A stretch of DNA of 64,000 nucleotides from Bimuria novae-zelandiae CBS 107.79 (GCA_010015655.1 ML976661.1:862075-926074), one strand, 5' to 3'; counted from the stretch's first letter, positions 12,144-24,935 are shown. Numbers and translations are program-made. The notes: generated from the letters alone by a model not told the origin.

Positions 12144-13615
12144 ATGAATTCGACTCTGAGACCAGCAGCTGACAGATACTCGCAGGCGAAGTGCTTCGAA
12201 GCCACACGGCCCATGAGTAAATGCTCATTAATTAGCGACAGCGTTGAAGGGATGGAATGTCATTGCGGGGATGTCGGCTTCCAAACCGCGATTTCAGCCT
12301 GCTATGGCGCAAACTGTACGGTGGTAGAATTCCTCCAATCGACCAACGAGACTAGAGCAGAGTGCGGTATACCTGTGCGCGATAATAGCCCTACCCTGAT
12401 TGGTGTCACGGCCTCTATCGGATCATTGGCGATGGTGATGGTGATTATAAGACTGCTCAACCGCGGTTTGTCGGCTGACCGTCAGCTTGGTTGGGACTAC
12501 CTGTTGATCGGATTATCTGGGGTAGGTAGATCAGCGTTTGGTTCTTGATTATAGTGCTGACGGTATCAACAGTTAAGCTCTATGTTCCAGAACATCACTG
12601 TATACATCGGTCTGTCTACCTCCTAAGAGGTTCGCCATTCTTTGACTCACTTTTTCCACAGCGGCCGACCTTGGTTTCGGAAAAGACATGTGGGGTATAG
12701 AACCTGAGAACATGACAACGATGTTCAGGGTACATAGCCTACATTCCGTACGATTCAGTCAGCTGACACCCTCCAGTATCTATACGTCACCTATTTTACG
12801 TACCAGCTCGTCGAAGGTTTCTGCCAGCTCTCCATCCTCGCCTTCTACCTCCGCCTCGTCACTTCACCAACTACCAAAAAAATCATCTGGGTTCTTATGG
12901 CCTTGGTATCTTGCTTTGCTCTCGGAAACACCTTCGCTATGATATTGCAATGCAAACCTATACCCTTCTTTTGGGACGGCTGGCGTGGCGAAATGGCCGG
13001 CAAATGCACCGTGGATGTGCGAATTTTTGGATTCGTCCGCGGTGGTATCGAGATCGCCCTTGATTTGGCCATCTTAATACTCCCGCTTCCGATGTTATCT
13101 AAGTTGCAGATGTCCCTAAGGAAGAAGATCCAAATCATGTCTATGTTTTGCGTCGGCTTTGTGTAGGTCATTGCTCTTCTGGTGAAGACATATCGCTAAC
13201 GATCATACCAGCATTACGATCGTTGGCTGTCTTCGCCTGTGGTCATTGGTTGATTTCGACCAGAGTACCAATCCAACCTGTAAGAATGGCTTGCTCGCAC
13301 ACAAGCCTATTGCTGACGATACTAGACGGCAATGTCCCCGGTCTGTACTAGTGTATCACGGAAGCAAACCTCTTCGTCGTCGTCGCCTGCATGCCGGCCA
13401 TGCGGCCCATCGTCGCACGGGCCATACCTATGGTCTTTGGCAGCTCGCAGAACAGCGCGTTCCAAAAGACCAACAGCGGATACGGTCACAAATCCGGCAA
13501 GTTTGTAAACAGCATTCCGTTTGGTGTCATCCAAAAGTCGATGGACGTGAATGTGCAGCGGGAGGATCGCTCGGAATCAGACGTGGAGCTGATGGACCAC
13601 CCGCCCTACCACTGA
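12144..13615 (+). pseudogene. CFEM-containing Pth11-like seven-helix protein with an in-frame TAG
   Basis: Exons: 12144-12521, 12573-12609, 12662-12729, 12777-13162, 13212-13279 and 13326-13615, all GT-AG and in phase. The N-terminus has a CFEM-like cysteine pattern (SKCSLI, ECHCGDVGF, CYGANC). Several membrane helices follow (LIGVTASIGSLAMVMVIIRL, ALVSCFALGNTFAMIL, LAILILPLPMLSKL), with the conserved QCKPIPFFWDGW loop. At 13349-13351 a TAG interrupts NVPGLY*CITEANLFVVVA, where the family normally has Trp. Downstream the frame stays open for 88 codons to 13615. A TGG-to-TAG change is what RIP produces (CpA to TpA on the other strand). If expressed, the product loses its last helix and cytoplasmic tail. 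The family's role is membrane sensing; the ligand is unknown. Confidence 0.75.
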
Positions 13616-14506
13616 GGTCAACAGAGGGTATACATGGGTTTAAGGAAAAGACTGACAGTAATAGGCGATATCGTGGGCGGAATAATACGGAAATCGAGAC
13701 CAAGGCGCGCTTCGTGGGTGGTCTGGGCTAGTGTTCTTCGTGTGCGGGGAAATGCGGGACGCGACTTCTCGAGGGACCTCACACGACCGACTGTTACTCT
13801 TCCCTTCTACCTCGAACACCGCAACGCATCGACTTGTAGATCGCGTCTATAATGGCCATCGCCGGCGTTGCGTCCATGCTTGTTCTCATAAGCTCACAGT
13901 CAGCGTCCGGTCCAAGTTCGCACATCATACTCCATTTCTATCGACCCAAGCCGACAGCAACACATCTTGCCGGTTGCGCGCGTCACAATGAATAATTAAT
14001 AGATACCCGTTTTCCATCACTGCTTTTGTAAGCTGTATTTACTTGAAAATGGCTTGATCTGCCTCGGTTGACTACAAGGTATAATTCGGATTTACCCACC
14101 ACCACGCCACGACCCCTTCAAGGCTAGCCTGCGTCCAAATGTCCGCTGCAACACCTTTTCCGAATCTTTTCCACGTACAGATATACGTACAATCCACACA
14201 ATGCGCAATGTACAGCAAACATTTACAGGATCCGCGGAATCACTCGCCCCATTGTTTCAGATACACGAACGCCTCACTCCTAGCTCCCACGTCGCCAATC
14301 TTGCTGAGGGTCTGCAATTTTCATGTAAAACATTATTTACTCCCGAACCTGCCAACTTCGCAGAAACACCACTGTGTCACTCATTTTTAACGTTCTCTAC
14401 ATTCTTTTTTCCGGACATTTGTTTCCTAGCATATTCGTTTCTCGCAAGCAACCTTCGGAACCGCCAGCCCATCTACCGCGAACTCCCTAGATAGACATAT
14501 CCCACG
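13616..14506. other. spacer and promoter of the GH12 gene
   Basis: No gene is seen. The frames here are short and change strand. The last 60 bases before 14507 are C-rich. Confidence 0.35.
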
Positions 14507-15409
14507 ATGCCTTCCACATTCTCCACCGCCCTCCTCTTGCTCTCCATCCTGCTCGTACCCTCCACCGCCCTCCCCCAACCAATGACCATCTCCGACTCCA
14601 CAAAACAACCACCCACCCAACTCTGCGGCGCAGACGCCAGCATCGTGCTCTCCGACACCCCCTGGATAATCTACAACATGTTTTACAACGCTAAATCCTC
14701 CGTCGGCACACAGTGCACATCCTACAGCCACGTCTCGATGTCCTCCAGCGGCGCGCAGACAATTTCCTGGAGCAGCGAAACGCACATTAAAAACGTGCCT
14801 GCTACGTACGCCATCCCCCTCTCCCTCCCCTTCCCTCCCCTCCCTCTCTTTTATGGCAGGAGGCAAGAACTAACATAGGTGTGTGTATGTAGTTCCAACG
14901 TCCCAAAAGGCTACGCCTTCATCGGCCTCACAAAATCCCTCTCCACGCGCCTCACATCCATAACCTCCATCCCCGCCTCCTACACCTGGACCCTCACCAA
15001 CACAACCGCCTACAAAGGAAACATCTGTCTCGACTTCATGACCGCGCCTACAGCCGGGGACTCCACGTCCTCCTCCGCGCAAGAGCTCATGCTGTGGCTC
15101 ACCTCCACGGGCGGCCAGTTGCCTATCGGGTGGCCCAAACCGACGCACACGATCCCATCTCTCTACGGCAGGTCTTGGAAATTGTACCAGGGTGTCAACG
15201 AGGATACGGGGATTACGGTGAGTTCGTTGCTGCCGGATAAGGGGTTTGAGGGGGAGTGGGAGGGCGATGTGAAGGAGTGGTTGGCGGCGCTGGTGGGGGT
15301 TGGTGTTTTGAAGAAGGATACGTTTGTGAATGTGGGGAATGCGGGGACGGAGTACTTTTGGGGGGATGCGGTTGTGAATGCGACGGTAGGGTTGGAGATT
15401 GTGCTTTGA
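14507..15409 (+). CDS. secreted GH12 endoglucanase / xyloglucanase
   Basis: Exon 1 is 14507-14805, the intron is 14806-14892 (GTACGC...GTAG) and exon 2 is 14893-15409, giving 271 residues. A signal peptide is clear (STALLLLSILLVPSTALP). The catalytic nucleophile is the Glu in AQELMLWLTSTGG, the GH12 hallmark, followed by PIGWP. The acid/base Glu is in NAGTEYFWGD near the C-terminus, with the usual spacing. GH12 enzymes hydrolyse beta-1,4-glucan or xyloglucan outside the cell. The family usually has about 230-250 residues, so this is slightly long, mostly at the N-terminus. Substrate preference cannot be told from sequence by eye. Confidence 0.85.
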
Positions 15410-15809
15410 GGGAAGGAAGGAAGGCGTGGGTTACGTGAGGGCAATGGGAATGCTGGACGTGTTGCTGGACTTTGGTCACGTCGTTACTTTCGTAGCCACC
15501 AGAGGATGACTCTCCTGAGGGCTGTTGCAGGTTACTAATTGTCCCGAGTGTCTTTTTGTCGCGCGTTACTGCTGTCGATGAGGAACAGTTTTGGAAAATG
15601 TACTTATTTCCATCCCATACACGATTGACTATAAAGACATTATTCCTCCACGACGCCTCGCTCCTATGATGCCCAGATACAATGCCCAACTTCACAACAC
15701 TGTACTCCCCATATGAGGAAGAATGACTATACCCAGCTAAACAAATGGCCGCTATGCATATCACGCAAACGTACATCCTAACAAAAACGCACCACATGCG
15801 ACGATACGC
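15410..15809. other. 3' spacer between GH12 and RFC1
   Basis: These two genes converge here. No gene or recognisable terminator element is visible; the right end should contain the RFC1 3' UTR. Confidence 0.4.
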
Positions 15810-18800
15810 TCATTTCTTCTTCGTCTTCGTCGCAGCGGCCTTCCCCTTTCCCTTACCCTTAGGCTTGACCTCCTCCGCGCTCTCGTCGTCATCATCTTCA
15901 GCAGCGCGTTTCTTGCCTCGAGGTTTCGCTGCTGTGGTCTTCTTCGCGGCCTTCTTCTTCGGCTGCTTGACGTACCTGTCTTTAGAGATATCGACGTCTT
16001 CGTCGTCCTCTTTGATCTCGTTGACGACCTCCTCTTCATCAGACGCTTCGATTGCTTCTTCAAGGTCTGGCTTCTCCTTGGTGGCTTTCTTAGGGGCGAC
16101 GACATTCGAGGCCTTCATGAATGGGAGAGGGTGTGACTGTTGGTTGTAGCTGGTATAGGAGTTAGTAGGGAGCCGAACGAGCGATTGTGTGCACTTACAG
16201 TCTAGTAAAGGTCGCCTTGTCCTGCGAGGCGATCTTGACCTTCTCTTGCACCATAGGACCCACACCAAGCTCCATAATCGCGTCAAAATCGTCCTTGGTC
16301 AGGAAGTAGCTGTCCATGAGCTCGATAATCTCTGGGACTGTTTCTTTACCTCCTACCTCCAGTCGCTTTACGAGTTGCTGCCACAGAGTAGGGATGTAAT
16401 GCTGTCGGACTTCGTGGCGATCGCCAGAAGAGCGTAGTCGCATGTGAGCCTGGATCTCCTTGACAAGACGCGTAAGCTTTCCTTGAGAGCTATTCTTGCC
16501 CAGCCAACTTGTGAAACGAGTCTGGTTGCCAGCCGTACTTCCGGCGACAAAGCTGGCTGGTCGAACAAAGCTGAATACCGCATGCGTCGGCATTAGGCTC
16601 CAATGCTGTTGCGAGCCATGAATCATGCGATCGACTAGGTCTCCATCGCTAATGCTATCAGCGGCATCGGAAGCTAGTTCCAGCATCTTCAACTGCTTCT
16701 CTCGTCCGTTATACGACAAGGCCTTCATTGGGTTGGTACCAAGATAGTTCTCCTGAAGCATAAGCGGACTGAATTCGTGGTCGTTGAAGTACAGCTCGAT
16801 CTTGTCGTTCAGAGTAGCAGTGCTGTTTTGCGCAAACATGCCACCGCCCAGGATCTTCTGCGTGATATCCCAAGGTTTCAAGATCACATGTTTCTGCCAC
16901 GCCTTAGACATCTGCTTGCCCTTGTCAAAATCCATGGACTCCTGGTCGAGTTTCGCCGTTGAAATCATATTGACAACCTGCCGAATATCTGCATGGCTAC
17001 CTTCGATCAGCGCATTGACAACGGGCGCAGGCATTTTTAAGCCTTCGCGAAAAGCGATGGTCATGATACGGGAGCGAATCTGGTCAACGGTCGGCCGGCG
17101 GAATGGCAGGTCGAAGGTGACGTAGTCGAACGGCTTCATCTTCGGTAATCTTCTGTCATTGCAGATCAAGATCATCGGGACTTCGGTCTTCTTGCAAACA
17201 GCAGCGAGTGCTCCAACGCCACCTCGATCACCCGCAGACATACCGTCGACTTCATCCATGATCAAGACCATTTTCTTTTTTCCAGCCTCAACCTTCTTGC
17301 CATCACCTGCGAAATAACCGTTTAGAGAGTTCGTGCTGAGTACCCCACGCAGGCCCTCTTCCACGAGTTTCTTGCTCCGGGTGTCACTGGCGTTACTTTC
17401 CACAACATCGTAGCCTTCTAGCTTAGCTACGAGATGTGCAGCTGTCGTTTTGCCAATACCAGGTGGACCGTGGAGAATGACAGCTCGGAAGCTGCCGCTG
17501 CCATCAGAGCCAGCGAGCTTGAAATTGGTCTTCAGACTCTTGGGGAACCTTTGCAACCACCGTTGCAATCTTTCCACGGTAGCCTTGTTGCCGCAGATCT
17601 GGTTGAGTGACGTTGGCGCGTATTTGGTCGTCCACAGTCGCGAGTCGACGGCGGGTTCTGAACTTTTGTTAGGCGCAGAGGGACCCGCCGGTGCGTTCTT
17701 GCCGTTCTTAGCAGTGTCTGCGGCCTTCTGAGCTTTCAGCCTAGCCTTCTCCTCTTCCTCTATCTGGGCGGCTTGCTCTTTGATCTTCTCCTCCTCTTTG
17801 CGTTGCTTCTCTTTGTATGCTGCTTGGGCTTTTGAGTCACCCTGGTTGCCAGCTGCCGTGAGCTTCTCGATGAGTACGGTGAGACCGTCTTCGTCAATCG
17901 TCTTGATCTTGAGGTCCTGAATCTTGCGGAGTTTACTCGGGCCTGCATCTTGGCCGAGGACGATGTAACTTGTGTTCTTGCTGGGTTGTCCAGTGATCTT
18001 CCCACCATGGCGCTTGACAAGCTCCTGGGCCTCAGTTCGACCCCATCGCTGCAAGACACCTGTAAAGACAAATGTCAAGCCGGCCAGACACGTCTCGCTG
18101 CCCGAGGGCATGTCCGCAGACCCGCCACCCAATGGGGCAGCGTCTGCGTTGCCACCGCCCGCTTTCTGTCTCCAATCGAACTTTACATTGGCATCCTTTG
18201 GAGGAGGTGTGGGGGGCCGCACCAAAGGAATACTGTCGTAAATAGCCTGGATGTCCTTGCTTTCGGTGGCTTCTTCCTTCTTCGCTTTCTTCTTTGCTGG
18301 CGATTTGGTCTTTGCATCCTTCTTCGGACGGCCGCGCTTTGGCTTGGGTTTCTCTTCTTCTTCCTCATCCTCCTCGTCATCCTCCTCCAGCTCGGGGGTC
18401 TTTCGCTTCCGACTCGCAGTCGACGTCTTCTTCGGCTTGCTCTTCGTCGCACGCTCTTCTTCGTCAGGTTCGACGAAATCGTCCTCGGGCTCTACATCCA
18501 TCATATCGACATCTGTGTCCTGCGCATCGAAGTCGTCATCAGCTTTGGCCGTCTTTTGCTTCTTCGCTGGCTTCTTCGGCGTGCCCCTGTGCGGCAGAGC
18601 GACCGGGACGTCATCTTCGTCGCTGGCCGCCACTTCGACATAGTCATCCTTCTTTGCTTGTGGCTTGAATTCTTCGCCGAAAATATCGTCTGCATCGTCG
18701 AGATCCTCGTCTGGGAACTCGTCGTCGTCGTCGTCCTTGGCCGCATAGGAAGTGACCTGCTTCTTCGGCCTCCCTGGGCCTCTGCCTTTGCTAGCCGGCG

Positions 18801-19230
18801 TCGCAGCCGTCGAGTTTTTGCCGTTGGCTTTCACTGGTGTAGCCTTCGGTGTGGATTCGGCGGGCTTCTTCTTGACGGGTTCAGATCGCTTGGGCTTGTT
18901 TTTGCTTGCGAAAAACTCCGAGGTCGTTGTCTCTTGGAGCTCGGGGGACGGCTCCTTCTTCGCCTTCTTCAGTGGAGGTTTCTTGGGCGTGGTCTTTTTG
19001 GGTCTGCCACTGTTCAGTTCGCTTTCTTCAAGTGATTGCGGATAGTCTTACCTTACTTCCTCAACTTCGTCCTCGTCTTCGGACTCGTCGACAATAACAC
19101 GACTTGCCCGTGACGCCTTCTTCGTTGTCGCTTTCTTCGGTGCAAGTTTCTCGTCTTTTTTCTGTGAGCCCTGACTACCCTGGCTCGCCCGCGCTCCGCC
19201 GCCAAAGAAACTGCGGATATCCGCTGGCAT
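15810..19230 (-). CDS. RFC1: replication factor C large subunit (RFC1)
   Basis: Exons: 19230-19052, 19003-16199 and 16149-15810, giving about 1107 residues. The last intron (16198-16150) restores the Arg-Leu-Tyr junction that ends the large open frame. The first intron (19051-19004) has a second possible acceptor 6 bases upstream. The start MPADIRSFFGG matches a PCNA-interacting (PIP-like) peptide. A long Lys/Asp/Glu-rich disordered region follows, then a BRCT domain (GLTFVFTGVLQRWGRTEAQE, about residue 365), the Walker A motif GPPGIGKTT (about 570), Walker B LIMDEVDGMS, sensor regions, the RFC1 C-terminal domain and a very basic tail (KPKGKGKGKAAATKTKKK). RFC1 with Rfc2-5 loads the PCNA clamp at primer ends in the nucleus. 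It shares a 279-bp divergent promoter with the mitochondrial L16 gene. Confidence 0.95.
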
Positions 19231-19509
19231 TGTGCCACTTGTACAATTGGGTAATTTCGCACAATCAACAAATCGAATACGGTGATACACGTAGCAAAGG
19301 TGGTGCTATATACTGTGAATGCGACGTGTGAGCGTTAGGCGAAGTTGTTTGATGGCGTCGAGGCACCAAAAACGCGTCTATGACAGGCAGGCAGTCGCGC
19401 GCGCGATCAGGTCCTTTCCGCATTGGTAAAAGGGTCAAGCCACACACGAGCCACACTTTCAGAACTTCGACTTCGCATGCCGGAGTCTATACATTCACTG
19501 CGTCCAACC
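19231..19509. promoter_or_regulatory. divergent promoter RFC1 / mitochondrial L16, with an MCB-like site
   Basis: The 279 bases between the two start codons must serve both genes. ACGCGT at 19372-19377 matches the MluI cell-cycle box bound by MBF in yeasts, which controls replication genes such as RFC1. It lies about 142 bases from the RFC1 start. ACGCGT occurs about as often in this window as chance predicts, so its role is only inferred. Confidence 0.35.
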
Positions 19510-20277
19510 ATGCCGCCGCCCAGGATAGCCGCCATGAGTCTGGCTGCTCAATTCGGCCAGATGTCACTCTGTGCGTCCCGGCCACAGTGTACGAATTCCC
19601 TCCACAGCCACATCAGAGCTCCAATGTTGATCTGAGCAGTGCTTCCGACCGTTGCAACCACCCAGCTCCGCGCTCCTGCCGCCCGTACATTCACCTCCAC
19701 ATCCCACCGTCTCAACTGGCTCGCACCCAAGGCCGGTGAATCGCGCAAATCGCGAAAGGGCCGATGTCGCGTTCCGACCGGCGGTAGCATGCGCGGCACG
19801 ACCGTCGTCTGGGGTGACTACGGCCTGCGCATGCGCGACCACGACCGCCGCATATCGTCCACGCAGCTCCGTATCGCCGAAGAAACCATCAAGAAGCGCC
19901 TCCGAGGCATGAAGTTCCGCCTGTACGAGCGCGTCTCCGCGAACATCGGCGTGTACACGAGCGGAAACGAGGTCCGTATGGGAAAGGGAAAGGGCACCTT
20001 TGATCACTGGGCTACCAGGCTAGCCGTGAGCAAAGTCGTCTTCGAAATCAAGGGCGACTTGCACGAGCAGGTCGTCAGAGATGCGTTCCGACTAGCTGGC
20101 AATAAGCTGCCCGGCCTGTGGGAGTTCGTGAAGAAGGGCGATGCGCCGAAGATGGGCATCACAAAGGTGGGCGTGAACGGTGTCACGGCCGAAGATTTGA
20201 AGAGGCCGAGGAGGAAGGAACCTCTGGAGCCGCTGGAGCAGTCGGCTGCCCGCTTACCATCGGCTTCGCCGTCGTAG
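19510..20277 (+). CDS. MRPL16: mitochondrial large-subunit ribosomal protein uL16m (L16)
   Basis: Exon 1 is 19510-19570, the intron is 19571-19639 (GTGCGT...GCAG) and exon 2 is 19640-20277, giving 232 residues. Splicing makes one continuous mitochondrial targeting sequence rich in Arg, Ser and Ala (AAMSLAAQFGQMSLLLPTVA, APAARTFTSTSHRLNW). The uL16 core follows: GRCRVPTGGSMRGTTVVWGD, then FRLYERVSANIGVYTSGNEV, RMGKGKGTFDHWATRL and FEIKGDLHEQVVRDAFRLAG. It sits near the peptidyl-transferase centre and tRNA sites of the mitochondrial ribosome. An alternative start at Met 19534 is possible. It is divergent from RFC1. Confidence 0.92.
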
Positions 20278-20691
20278 AACCGTACAATTACTGTATCATG
20301 CAATGTACAAACAATTCCGCATTTGCCGCTATTGTATATGCTCGGGCTAAATTACTTTTATTGCTCATATGACGTTCGTGCAAGCTGCTTTCGGACAGGA
20401 CAGTAGCAAGCAAGAGCGACCCAGTATCGCCAACTACGCCCGCAGCTCATCCGACACACACCTCAAAGCAACTGTTCAGCGCAAGCCTCGCTTCATTAGT
20501 GAGGCTCAGCTAGTGTCTGTAGGAACTGTTGTGAGCATATTCGACGCAAGGCTGCACTTTCCTTGTGAGTCGCTACTTCCTCCCATGGTGACCCTCTCAG
20601 TCACAGCCCCTCACGCCTCAGCCTTGTGCGACTGGCAACCTCACCGCAGGCTCCAACTTCCTACCACCACCTCGACAGTTCGTTCCATGGC
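20278..20691. other. spacer
   Basis: No gene is seen. The stretch contains the 3' UTR of the L16 gene and the start region of the broken gene at 20692. Confidence 0.35.
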
Positions 20692-23600
20692 ATGGCTGAC
20701 CCTTTCTCCGTCGCTGGGAGCGCAGTTGGTGTTGTTTCCCTTGGCCTTGTTGTTTGCAAAGAACAGCGCTCCTTCTTCGATGACGTGAAGACCACCGGCG
20801 ACAAGGCTGAAGCCATCCGCGACCGCCTAGGACGATTGGAAATTTTCCTTGAACTCCTCGAGATCCAGCTCGACAAGCTAGATCCGACGAGCTGTCTCTG
20901 CTACAAGCGAAGGCTTGGTGGCATGCGCAGAAGCCCTGCGCAAGATAAGACAGAACCTTCCAGGTCCTGCTGATACGACTGCTTCGAAGATCCATCAGCG
21001 ATTCCAGGCGCTCAAGGCCCGGCTTTCGTACCCGTTCAAGAAGGCGGGTATTGGCTACCTGCGATCTTTGATAGCGGACATCCAGCAGGATCTGCAGACG
21101 GCAGGGGCAATTGTGCTCATGTAAGAGTGCAATGCCGCCTTTCGAGCTCGACTAAGTACACGTAGAGAACAAAGTCGTTTAAATACAGAAAGATTGCAAG
21201 GTCATGTCTTGTACCAATCGCAAATCATACAGAATTCCTTCACAGATCAACAGCGCTATCTTCAAAGTTCGATCCAGTCGCAACATTTTCAGCAGACTCA
21301 ACTCGTTCAGGCTGGATTACACCTGCTTGGCTCGGAGACTGCCGACGTGCGAAGGATATTAAGCCGGCTGGTAACCGCAGGAACTTTTCAATACATGCGT
21401 TTCCCTATCTGACTATATTATAGGAAAAACAGATCGGCGCGATAGAATCCAACGATATCATTTCCTCTGCTGCACGTGGAGATTTCTCCGCAGTGCGTAG
21501 TATGAAACGCACATGGGAAGATGTTCATCGAAAAAACTCCAGGATCCGACAGCGGACAAGAGGATGCAATTGCATATCACGAAAAACACATGTCACCATC
21601 CTCCGATGGCCGATTAACGTTTCTCGTAGCTCGATACAAGCTCACAGTACCGACTATCCCTACAACGCGTTTGAAGGATTATGTATGGACGTAGACATGA
21701 GACTGTCTATTTGTTCGACAAAATTGGGGCGGAAATTTAACCTGGCAGCTAAGGTCTTCTACAACTCGAACACGTCAAATTTGCACGTCAGCTTGAGGCA
21801 GTATGCCGTAGTAGATCCTGAAAAGTCGGAAGCTTTCGCCTTAATACACGATCTCCAATGGGCTATTTACACTCGACCTGATGATTCGATAGACGTAGCC
21901 ATGGATCTTCGGGAGCTCTTTGAAACACGTTGCGCATCCCCACACGAAAGAGCAAGTGATGATGGTCGTACACTTCTACATGTAGGACGAATTTACCTTC
22001 CTGGCTCTACTTTTGGTGATGACACGTTCAGTAGGAATTATGCTATAACACCATGTTCCCCAATCCAGATGAGTCTGCTGTAAGCAACTTCGTCGGTCTT
22101 GCTGGATATCTGCTGGATTGTATGTCAACGATTGCGCAGGAAAGAGATGATCGAAACAAGTAAACTAGTTTTGCTTCTCCCCTTGACACCGAGACTTCCC
22201 TATGATCTCAATGATGAGATCAGTATGACGGTCTATCGACATCGATGTCGAAGTAAAGAGCGAGTTAGCTTTTAGAGACTGGCTATGAACTCCACATGCA
22301 ACCCTTTTTGAGTACTTTTCAATGTATGATACTCCAAGCTAAGAAAAACAAGTACATGCATTGCTGCCTGTCAGGCCGACACGATATGGTCTCCCTTGAT
22401 CGCCAAACTACTGGATTCTGATGTATCGATCTCCGAAAACGCTCATGGTACTATCGACGGAATCAATAACTCTAATGGACAATATTGGGTGATGGAAAGA
22501 CACTGGCTATCACAGCTTGACCTGCGTAACTACAGCCATCTCGTCGATATTTCCGAGATCCAACAAGCCTTGACTCTCAAGGACGGCACCTCTTTCTCGG
22601 GCATTTTGTGTGAGAACAAGACCCTTGTTGGTGACCAGTGGGATTTGTATTTGTAAAGGGTGGCTATTGCAATGTCATGGCCAGGAGCCTGTCAAATATA
22701 TTGCTCGACCAGGGAGTGCGACTGATCAAGTTGAGGGATCAAGACAATTACCTTTGTTATATCATTCAGCATTCCGACCTTGAGATGCTGAAATACTGCT
22801 TAAATCAGCGACATAACCTCGATCCCGATGATCTGGTCGCACTTGGGTCCTTGGAGAGTGCACTTGATCGTGCTATTCACTTTGGTAAATATGTTCAAGA
22901 TTCCCGGACGAAGATACAAATCGTCCTAGCAGGGCTTGTGAAACAGTGAAGAGATCTGGAGGACCTGGCTGTCATGCATTTGAGCAAGGAACAATACTCT
23001 CCCAAAGAAGACGCACTTCTTGATGTACAAGCCTTGCCGATCTACAAGATGCTTTTGGGAAAAGACGTTGATGTACCTTCTGCGTTAAGACCAGGCAGAG
23101 TCAGCGTATATCGCTTCCAAAGCTGGTCGTACATTGACACCTCCTTTCTGGATGCGTTATATCAGGCAGGGTTCAAAGACCTCTCACATCAGGATATATT
23201 TGGTCATGATACTGCCTTTGTCACGCCTCTATCGTACTTTTTTTGTGTCAATGCTTGGCCATGGGGACTGTGGAACAAATTTTTGAGCGTCCTCGATTGG
23301 TTTCTGGCTTGGGGATCTAAAGTGAACGAGCCCTGGCCAAAGTCGGCGGTCAAAGGTGTTCATCTTTCCGGATGGGCATTGGGATATGCTCTATGCATAA
23401 GGAATATCAGGACAGCTCGATACCCATATCTCACGTCTGAGAAGGATATCCACGATTGGATCTGGAATCGAAACGAAGTAGGTGACGAGGTATGGAACAG
23501 AACATGCGACGGAGAAAATCCAGGTCCTGCAACTGAAATCCTACCTGGGACTCAATCTCTTAGTGGGGACACTGATACCAGAATATGGCGCATCCTTACG

Positions 23601-24338
23601 AGCTCTTTAGCGGATCGCACGCCCGATGCATGCGCCTGTGCTTGCAGCACATCAGGTTGCGTTCCTGGCACACTTCTGTGCAGAAATCTTGTAACCACTT
23701 TACTTACAGAGGACTTCTGGGTAAAGAAGCATGCAATGGATAAGTGAAGAACATATTCTTTCCGTGTGGGAACCAATAATCAAGCAGACCACACTCTTCG
23801 CATTGCAGCACACCGCGCAATGCCGCTCTTCAACCTCATTGTTCCTAAGAACCGATGGGCCGTAACTGCTCTTATACGGTTATTTACGTTTTCGAAATTG
23901 GATATCAGACACACCTGCTGCGGCATTAAGAATTTTTGCAGTGACGTTCTGCTTTCCGATGGTGAGTGGGTTCACAATCACAAGATCACACCCGACCCGC
24001 TTCACCCACCGAGCGAGACCAAAAGAATCCTCCACGAAGACCGATACCTAATCGAAGCTCTCGAAAAGCTCGTGCCAGAGCTTGATAGCGCCTACGACGA
24101 CTTCGGACAGCCATTCAATGTGTTCCTTGACTCAACCATGCTACCCAGGATCAACGAAGTCCTCAGAGAAATTGCAGAGGAGGATCATGAGCTGCATTCG
24201 GAAGGCCGACTTGCTATGGGTGTTGTCATGGAGCCCCTGCCTGAGCACGTGCCTGAAGAAGATATTGACGACGAAGATGGGGATGAAGTGGAAGAGGGAG
24301 ACGGCGAAGGGGACAGCGACGAGGAAGAAGAGTGCTAG
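20692..24338 (+). pseudogene. STAND-type N-terminal domain / ankyrin-like fungal protein, decayed
   Basis: The start MADPFSVAGSAVGVVSLGLVV is the fungal N-terminal domain of STAND proteins. Between 20885 and 20925 the coherent protein passes through three frames (two 1-base losses). A good intron follows at 21123-21166, then EQSRLNTERLQGHVLYQSQ, and another at about 21370-21422. Later parts are ankyrin-protein-like (ASDDGRTLLHVGRIYL; the Cys box DACACACSTSGCVPG near 23625) and end in an acidic tail (EEGDGEGDSDEEEEC). In-frame stops interrupt it at about 22161 (TAA), 22947-22949 (TGA) and 23745-23747 (TGA), with frameshifts near 22050 and 22650. All three stops can arise from CAA or CGA by C-to-T. 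Family roles include non-self recognition and cell-death signalling. This copy cannot make a full product. Confidence 0.72.
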
Positions 24339-24439
24339 GGGATGATGGAAAGAACTTTACAGTCGTTTTTGTTACGGTTTCTTACATCTCCGTCACACTC
24401 AAATTGTACCGAGTTTTTCGTGCGCTACAATAAACATAT

Positions 24440-24830
24440 ATTCCTCTCAATCCATCCACTCACCACTCACAAGCACAAAACCTGCCATACCCGCAGAACA
24501 TCCGTGCTGCATTATACCAATCACTACTACCTTCCTACATACCCATGCCCACCAAGAACCAGACCCTCTGATTCAGCGAGCAATACCCACCAACATACCA
24601 ATCACGCACCCTCCCCACCACCGCCACAGCACCGCCACACCACAAATGACCCAATCAACCCACTCAACCAATCACACCCCACCCACGCACCCTCCCTTCA
24701 ACACCGCTTCCCTCTTCCTACTAACCTTTCCCTCAACCCCTTCTTTCCATCTCACCCACAAATTCCCCTCCACGTATGCTCATCCATTTTCCAGCACACC
24801 GCTCCCATCCAATCTCTCACATCACTATGC
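24440..24830. repeat. pyrimidine-rich low-complexity tract
   Basis: The plus strand is strongly biased to C and T, with many CCACC, CCCTCC and CTTCC runs and few G. It gives long frames of Pro/His/Ser/Thr that are composition artefacts. It separates the broken STAND gene from the minisatellite at 24936. Confidence 0.6.
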
Positions 24831-24935
24831 TTTCGAACACAGCAGGCTATTTATAAGTTTTAGCGAGCGAGTAGCGGGTGGGTCCCGTCGCGCCTGGCTT
24901 GTGCGCTTGCGCGCGTAGTGGGTGGCGTGTGGAAA

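Noticed and set aside
17950..19035. 361-codon plus-strand frame opposite RFC1
   Set aside because: Its Leu/Phe/Arg-rich product is the antisense image of the Lys/Glu-rich disordered part of RFC1.
24342..24863. 173-codon Pro/His/Thr-rich frame
   Set aside because: It is explained by the pyrimidine-rich tract; stop codons are rare there for compositional reasons.
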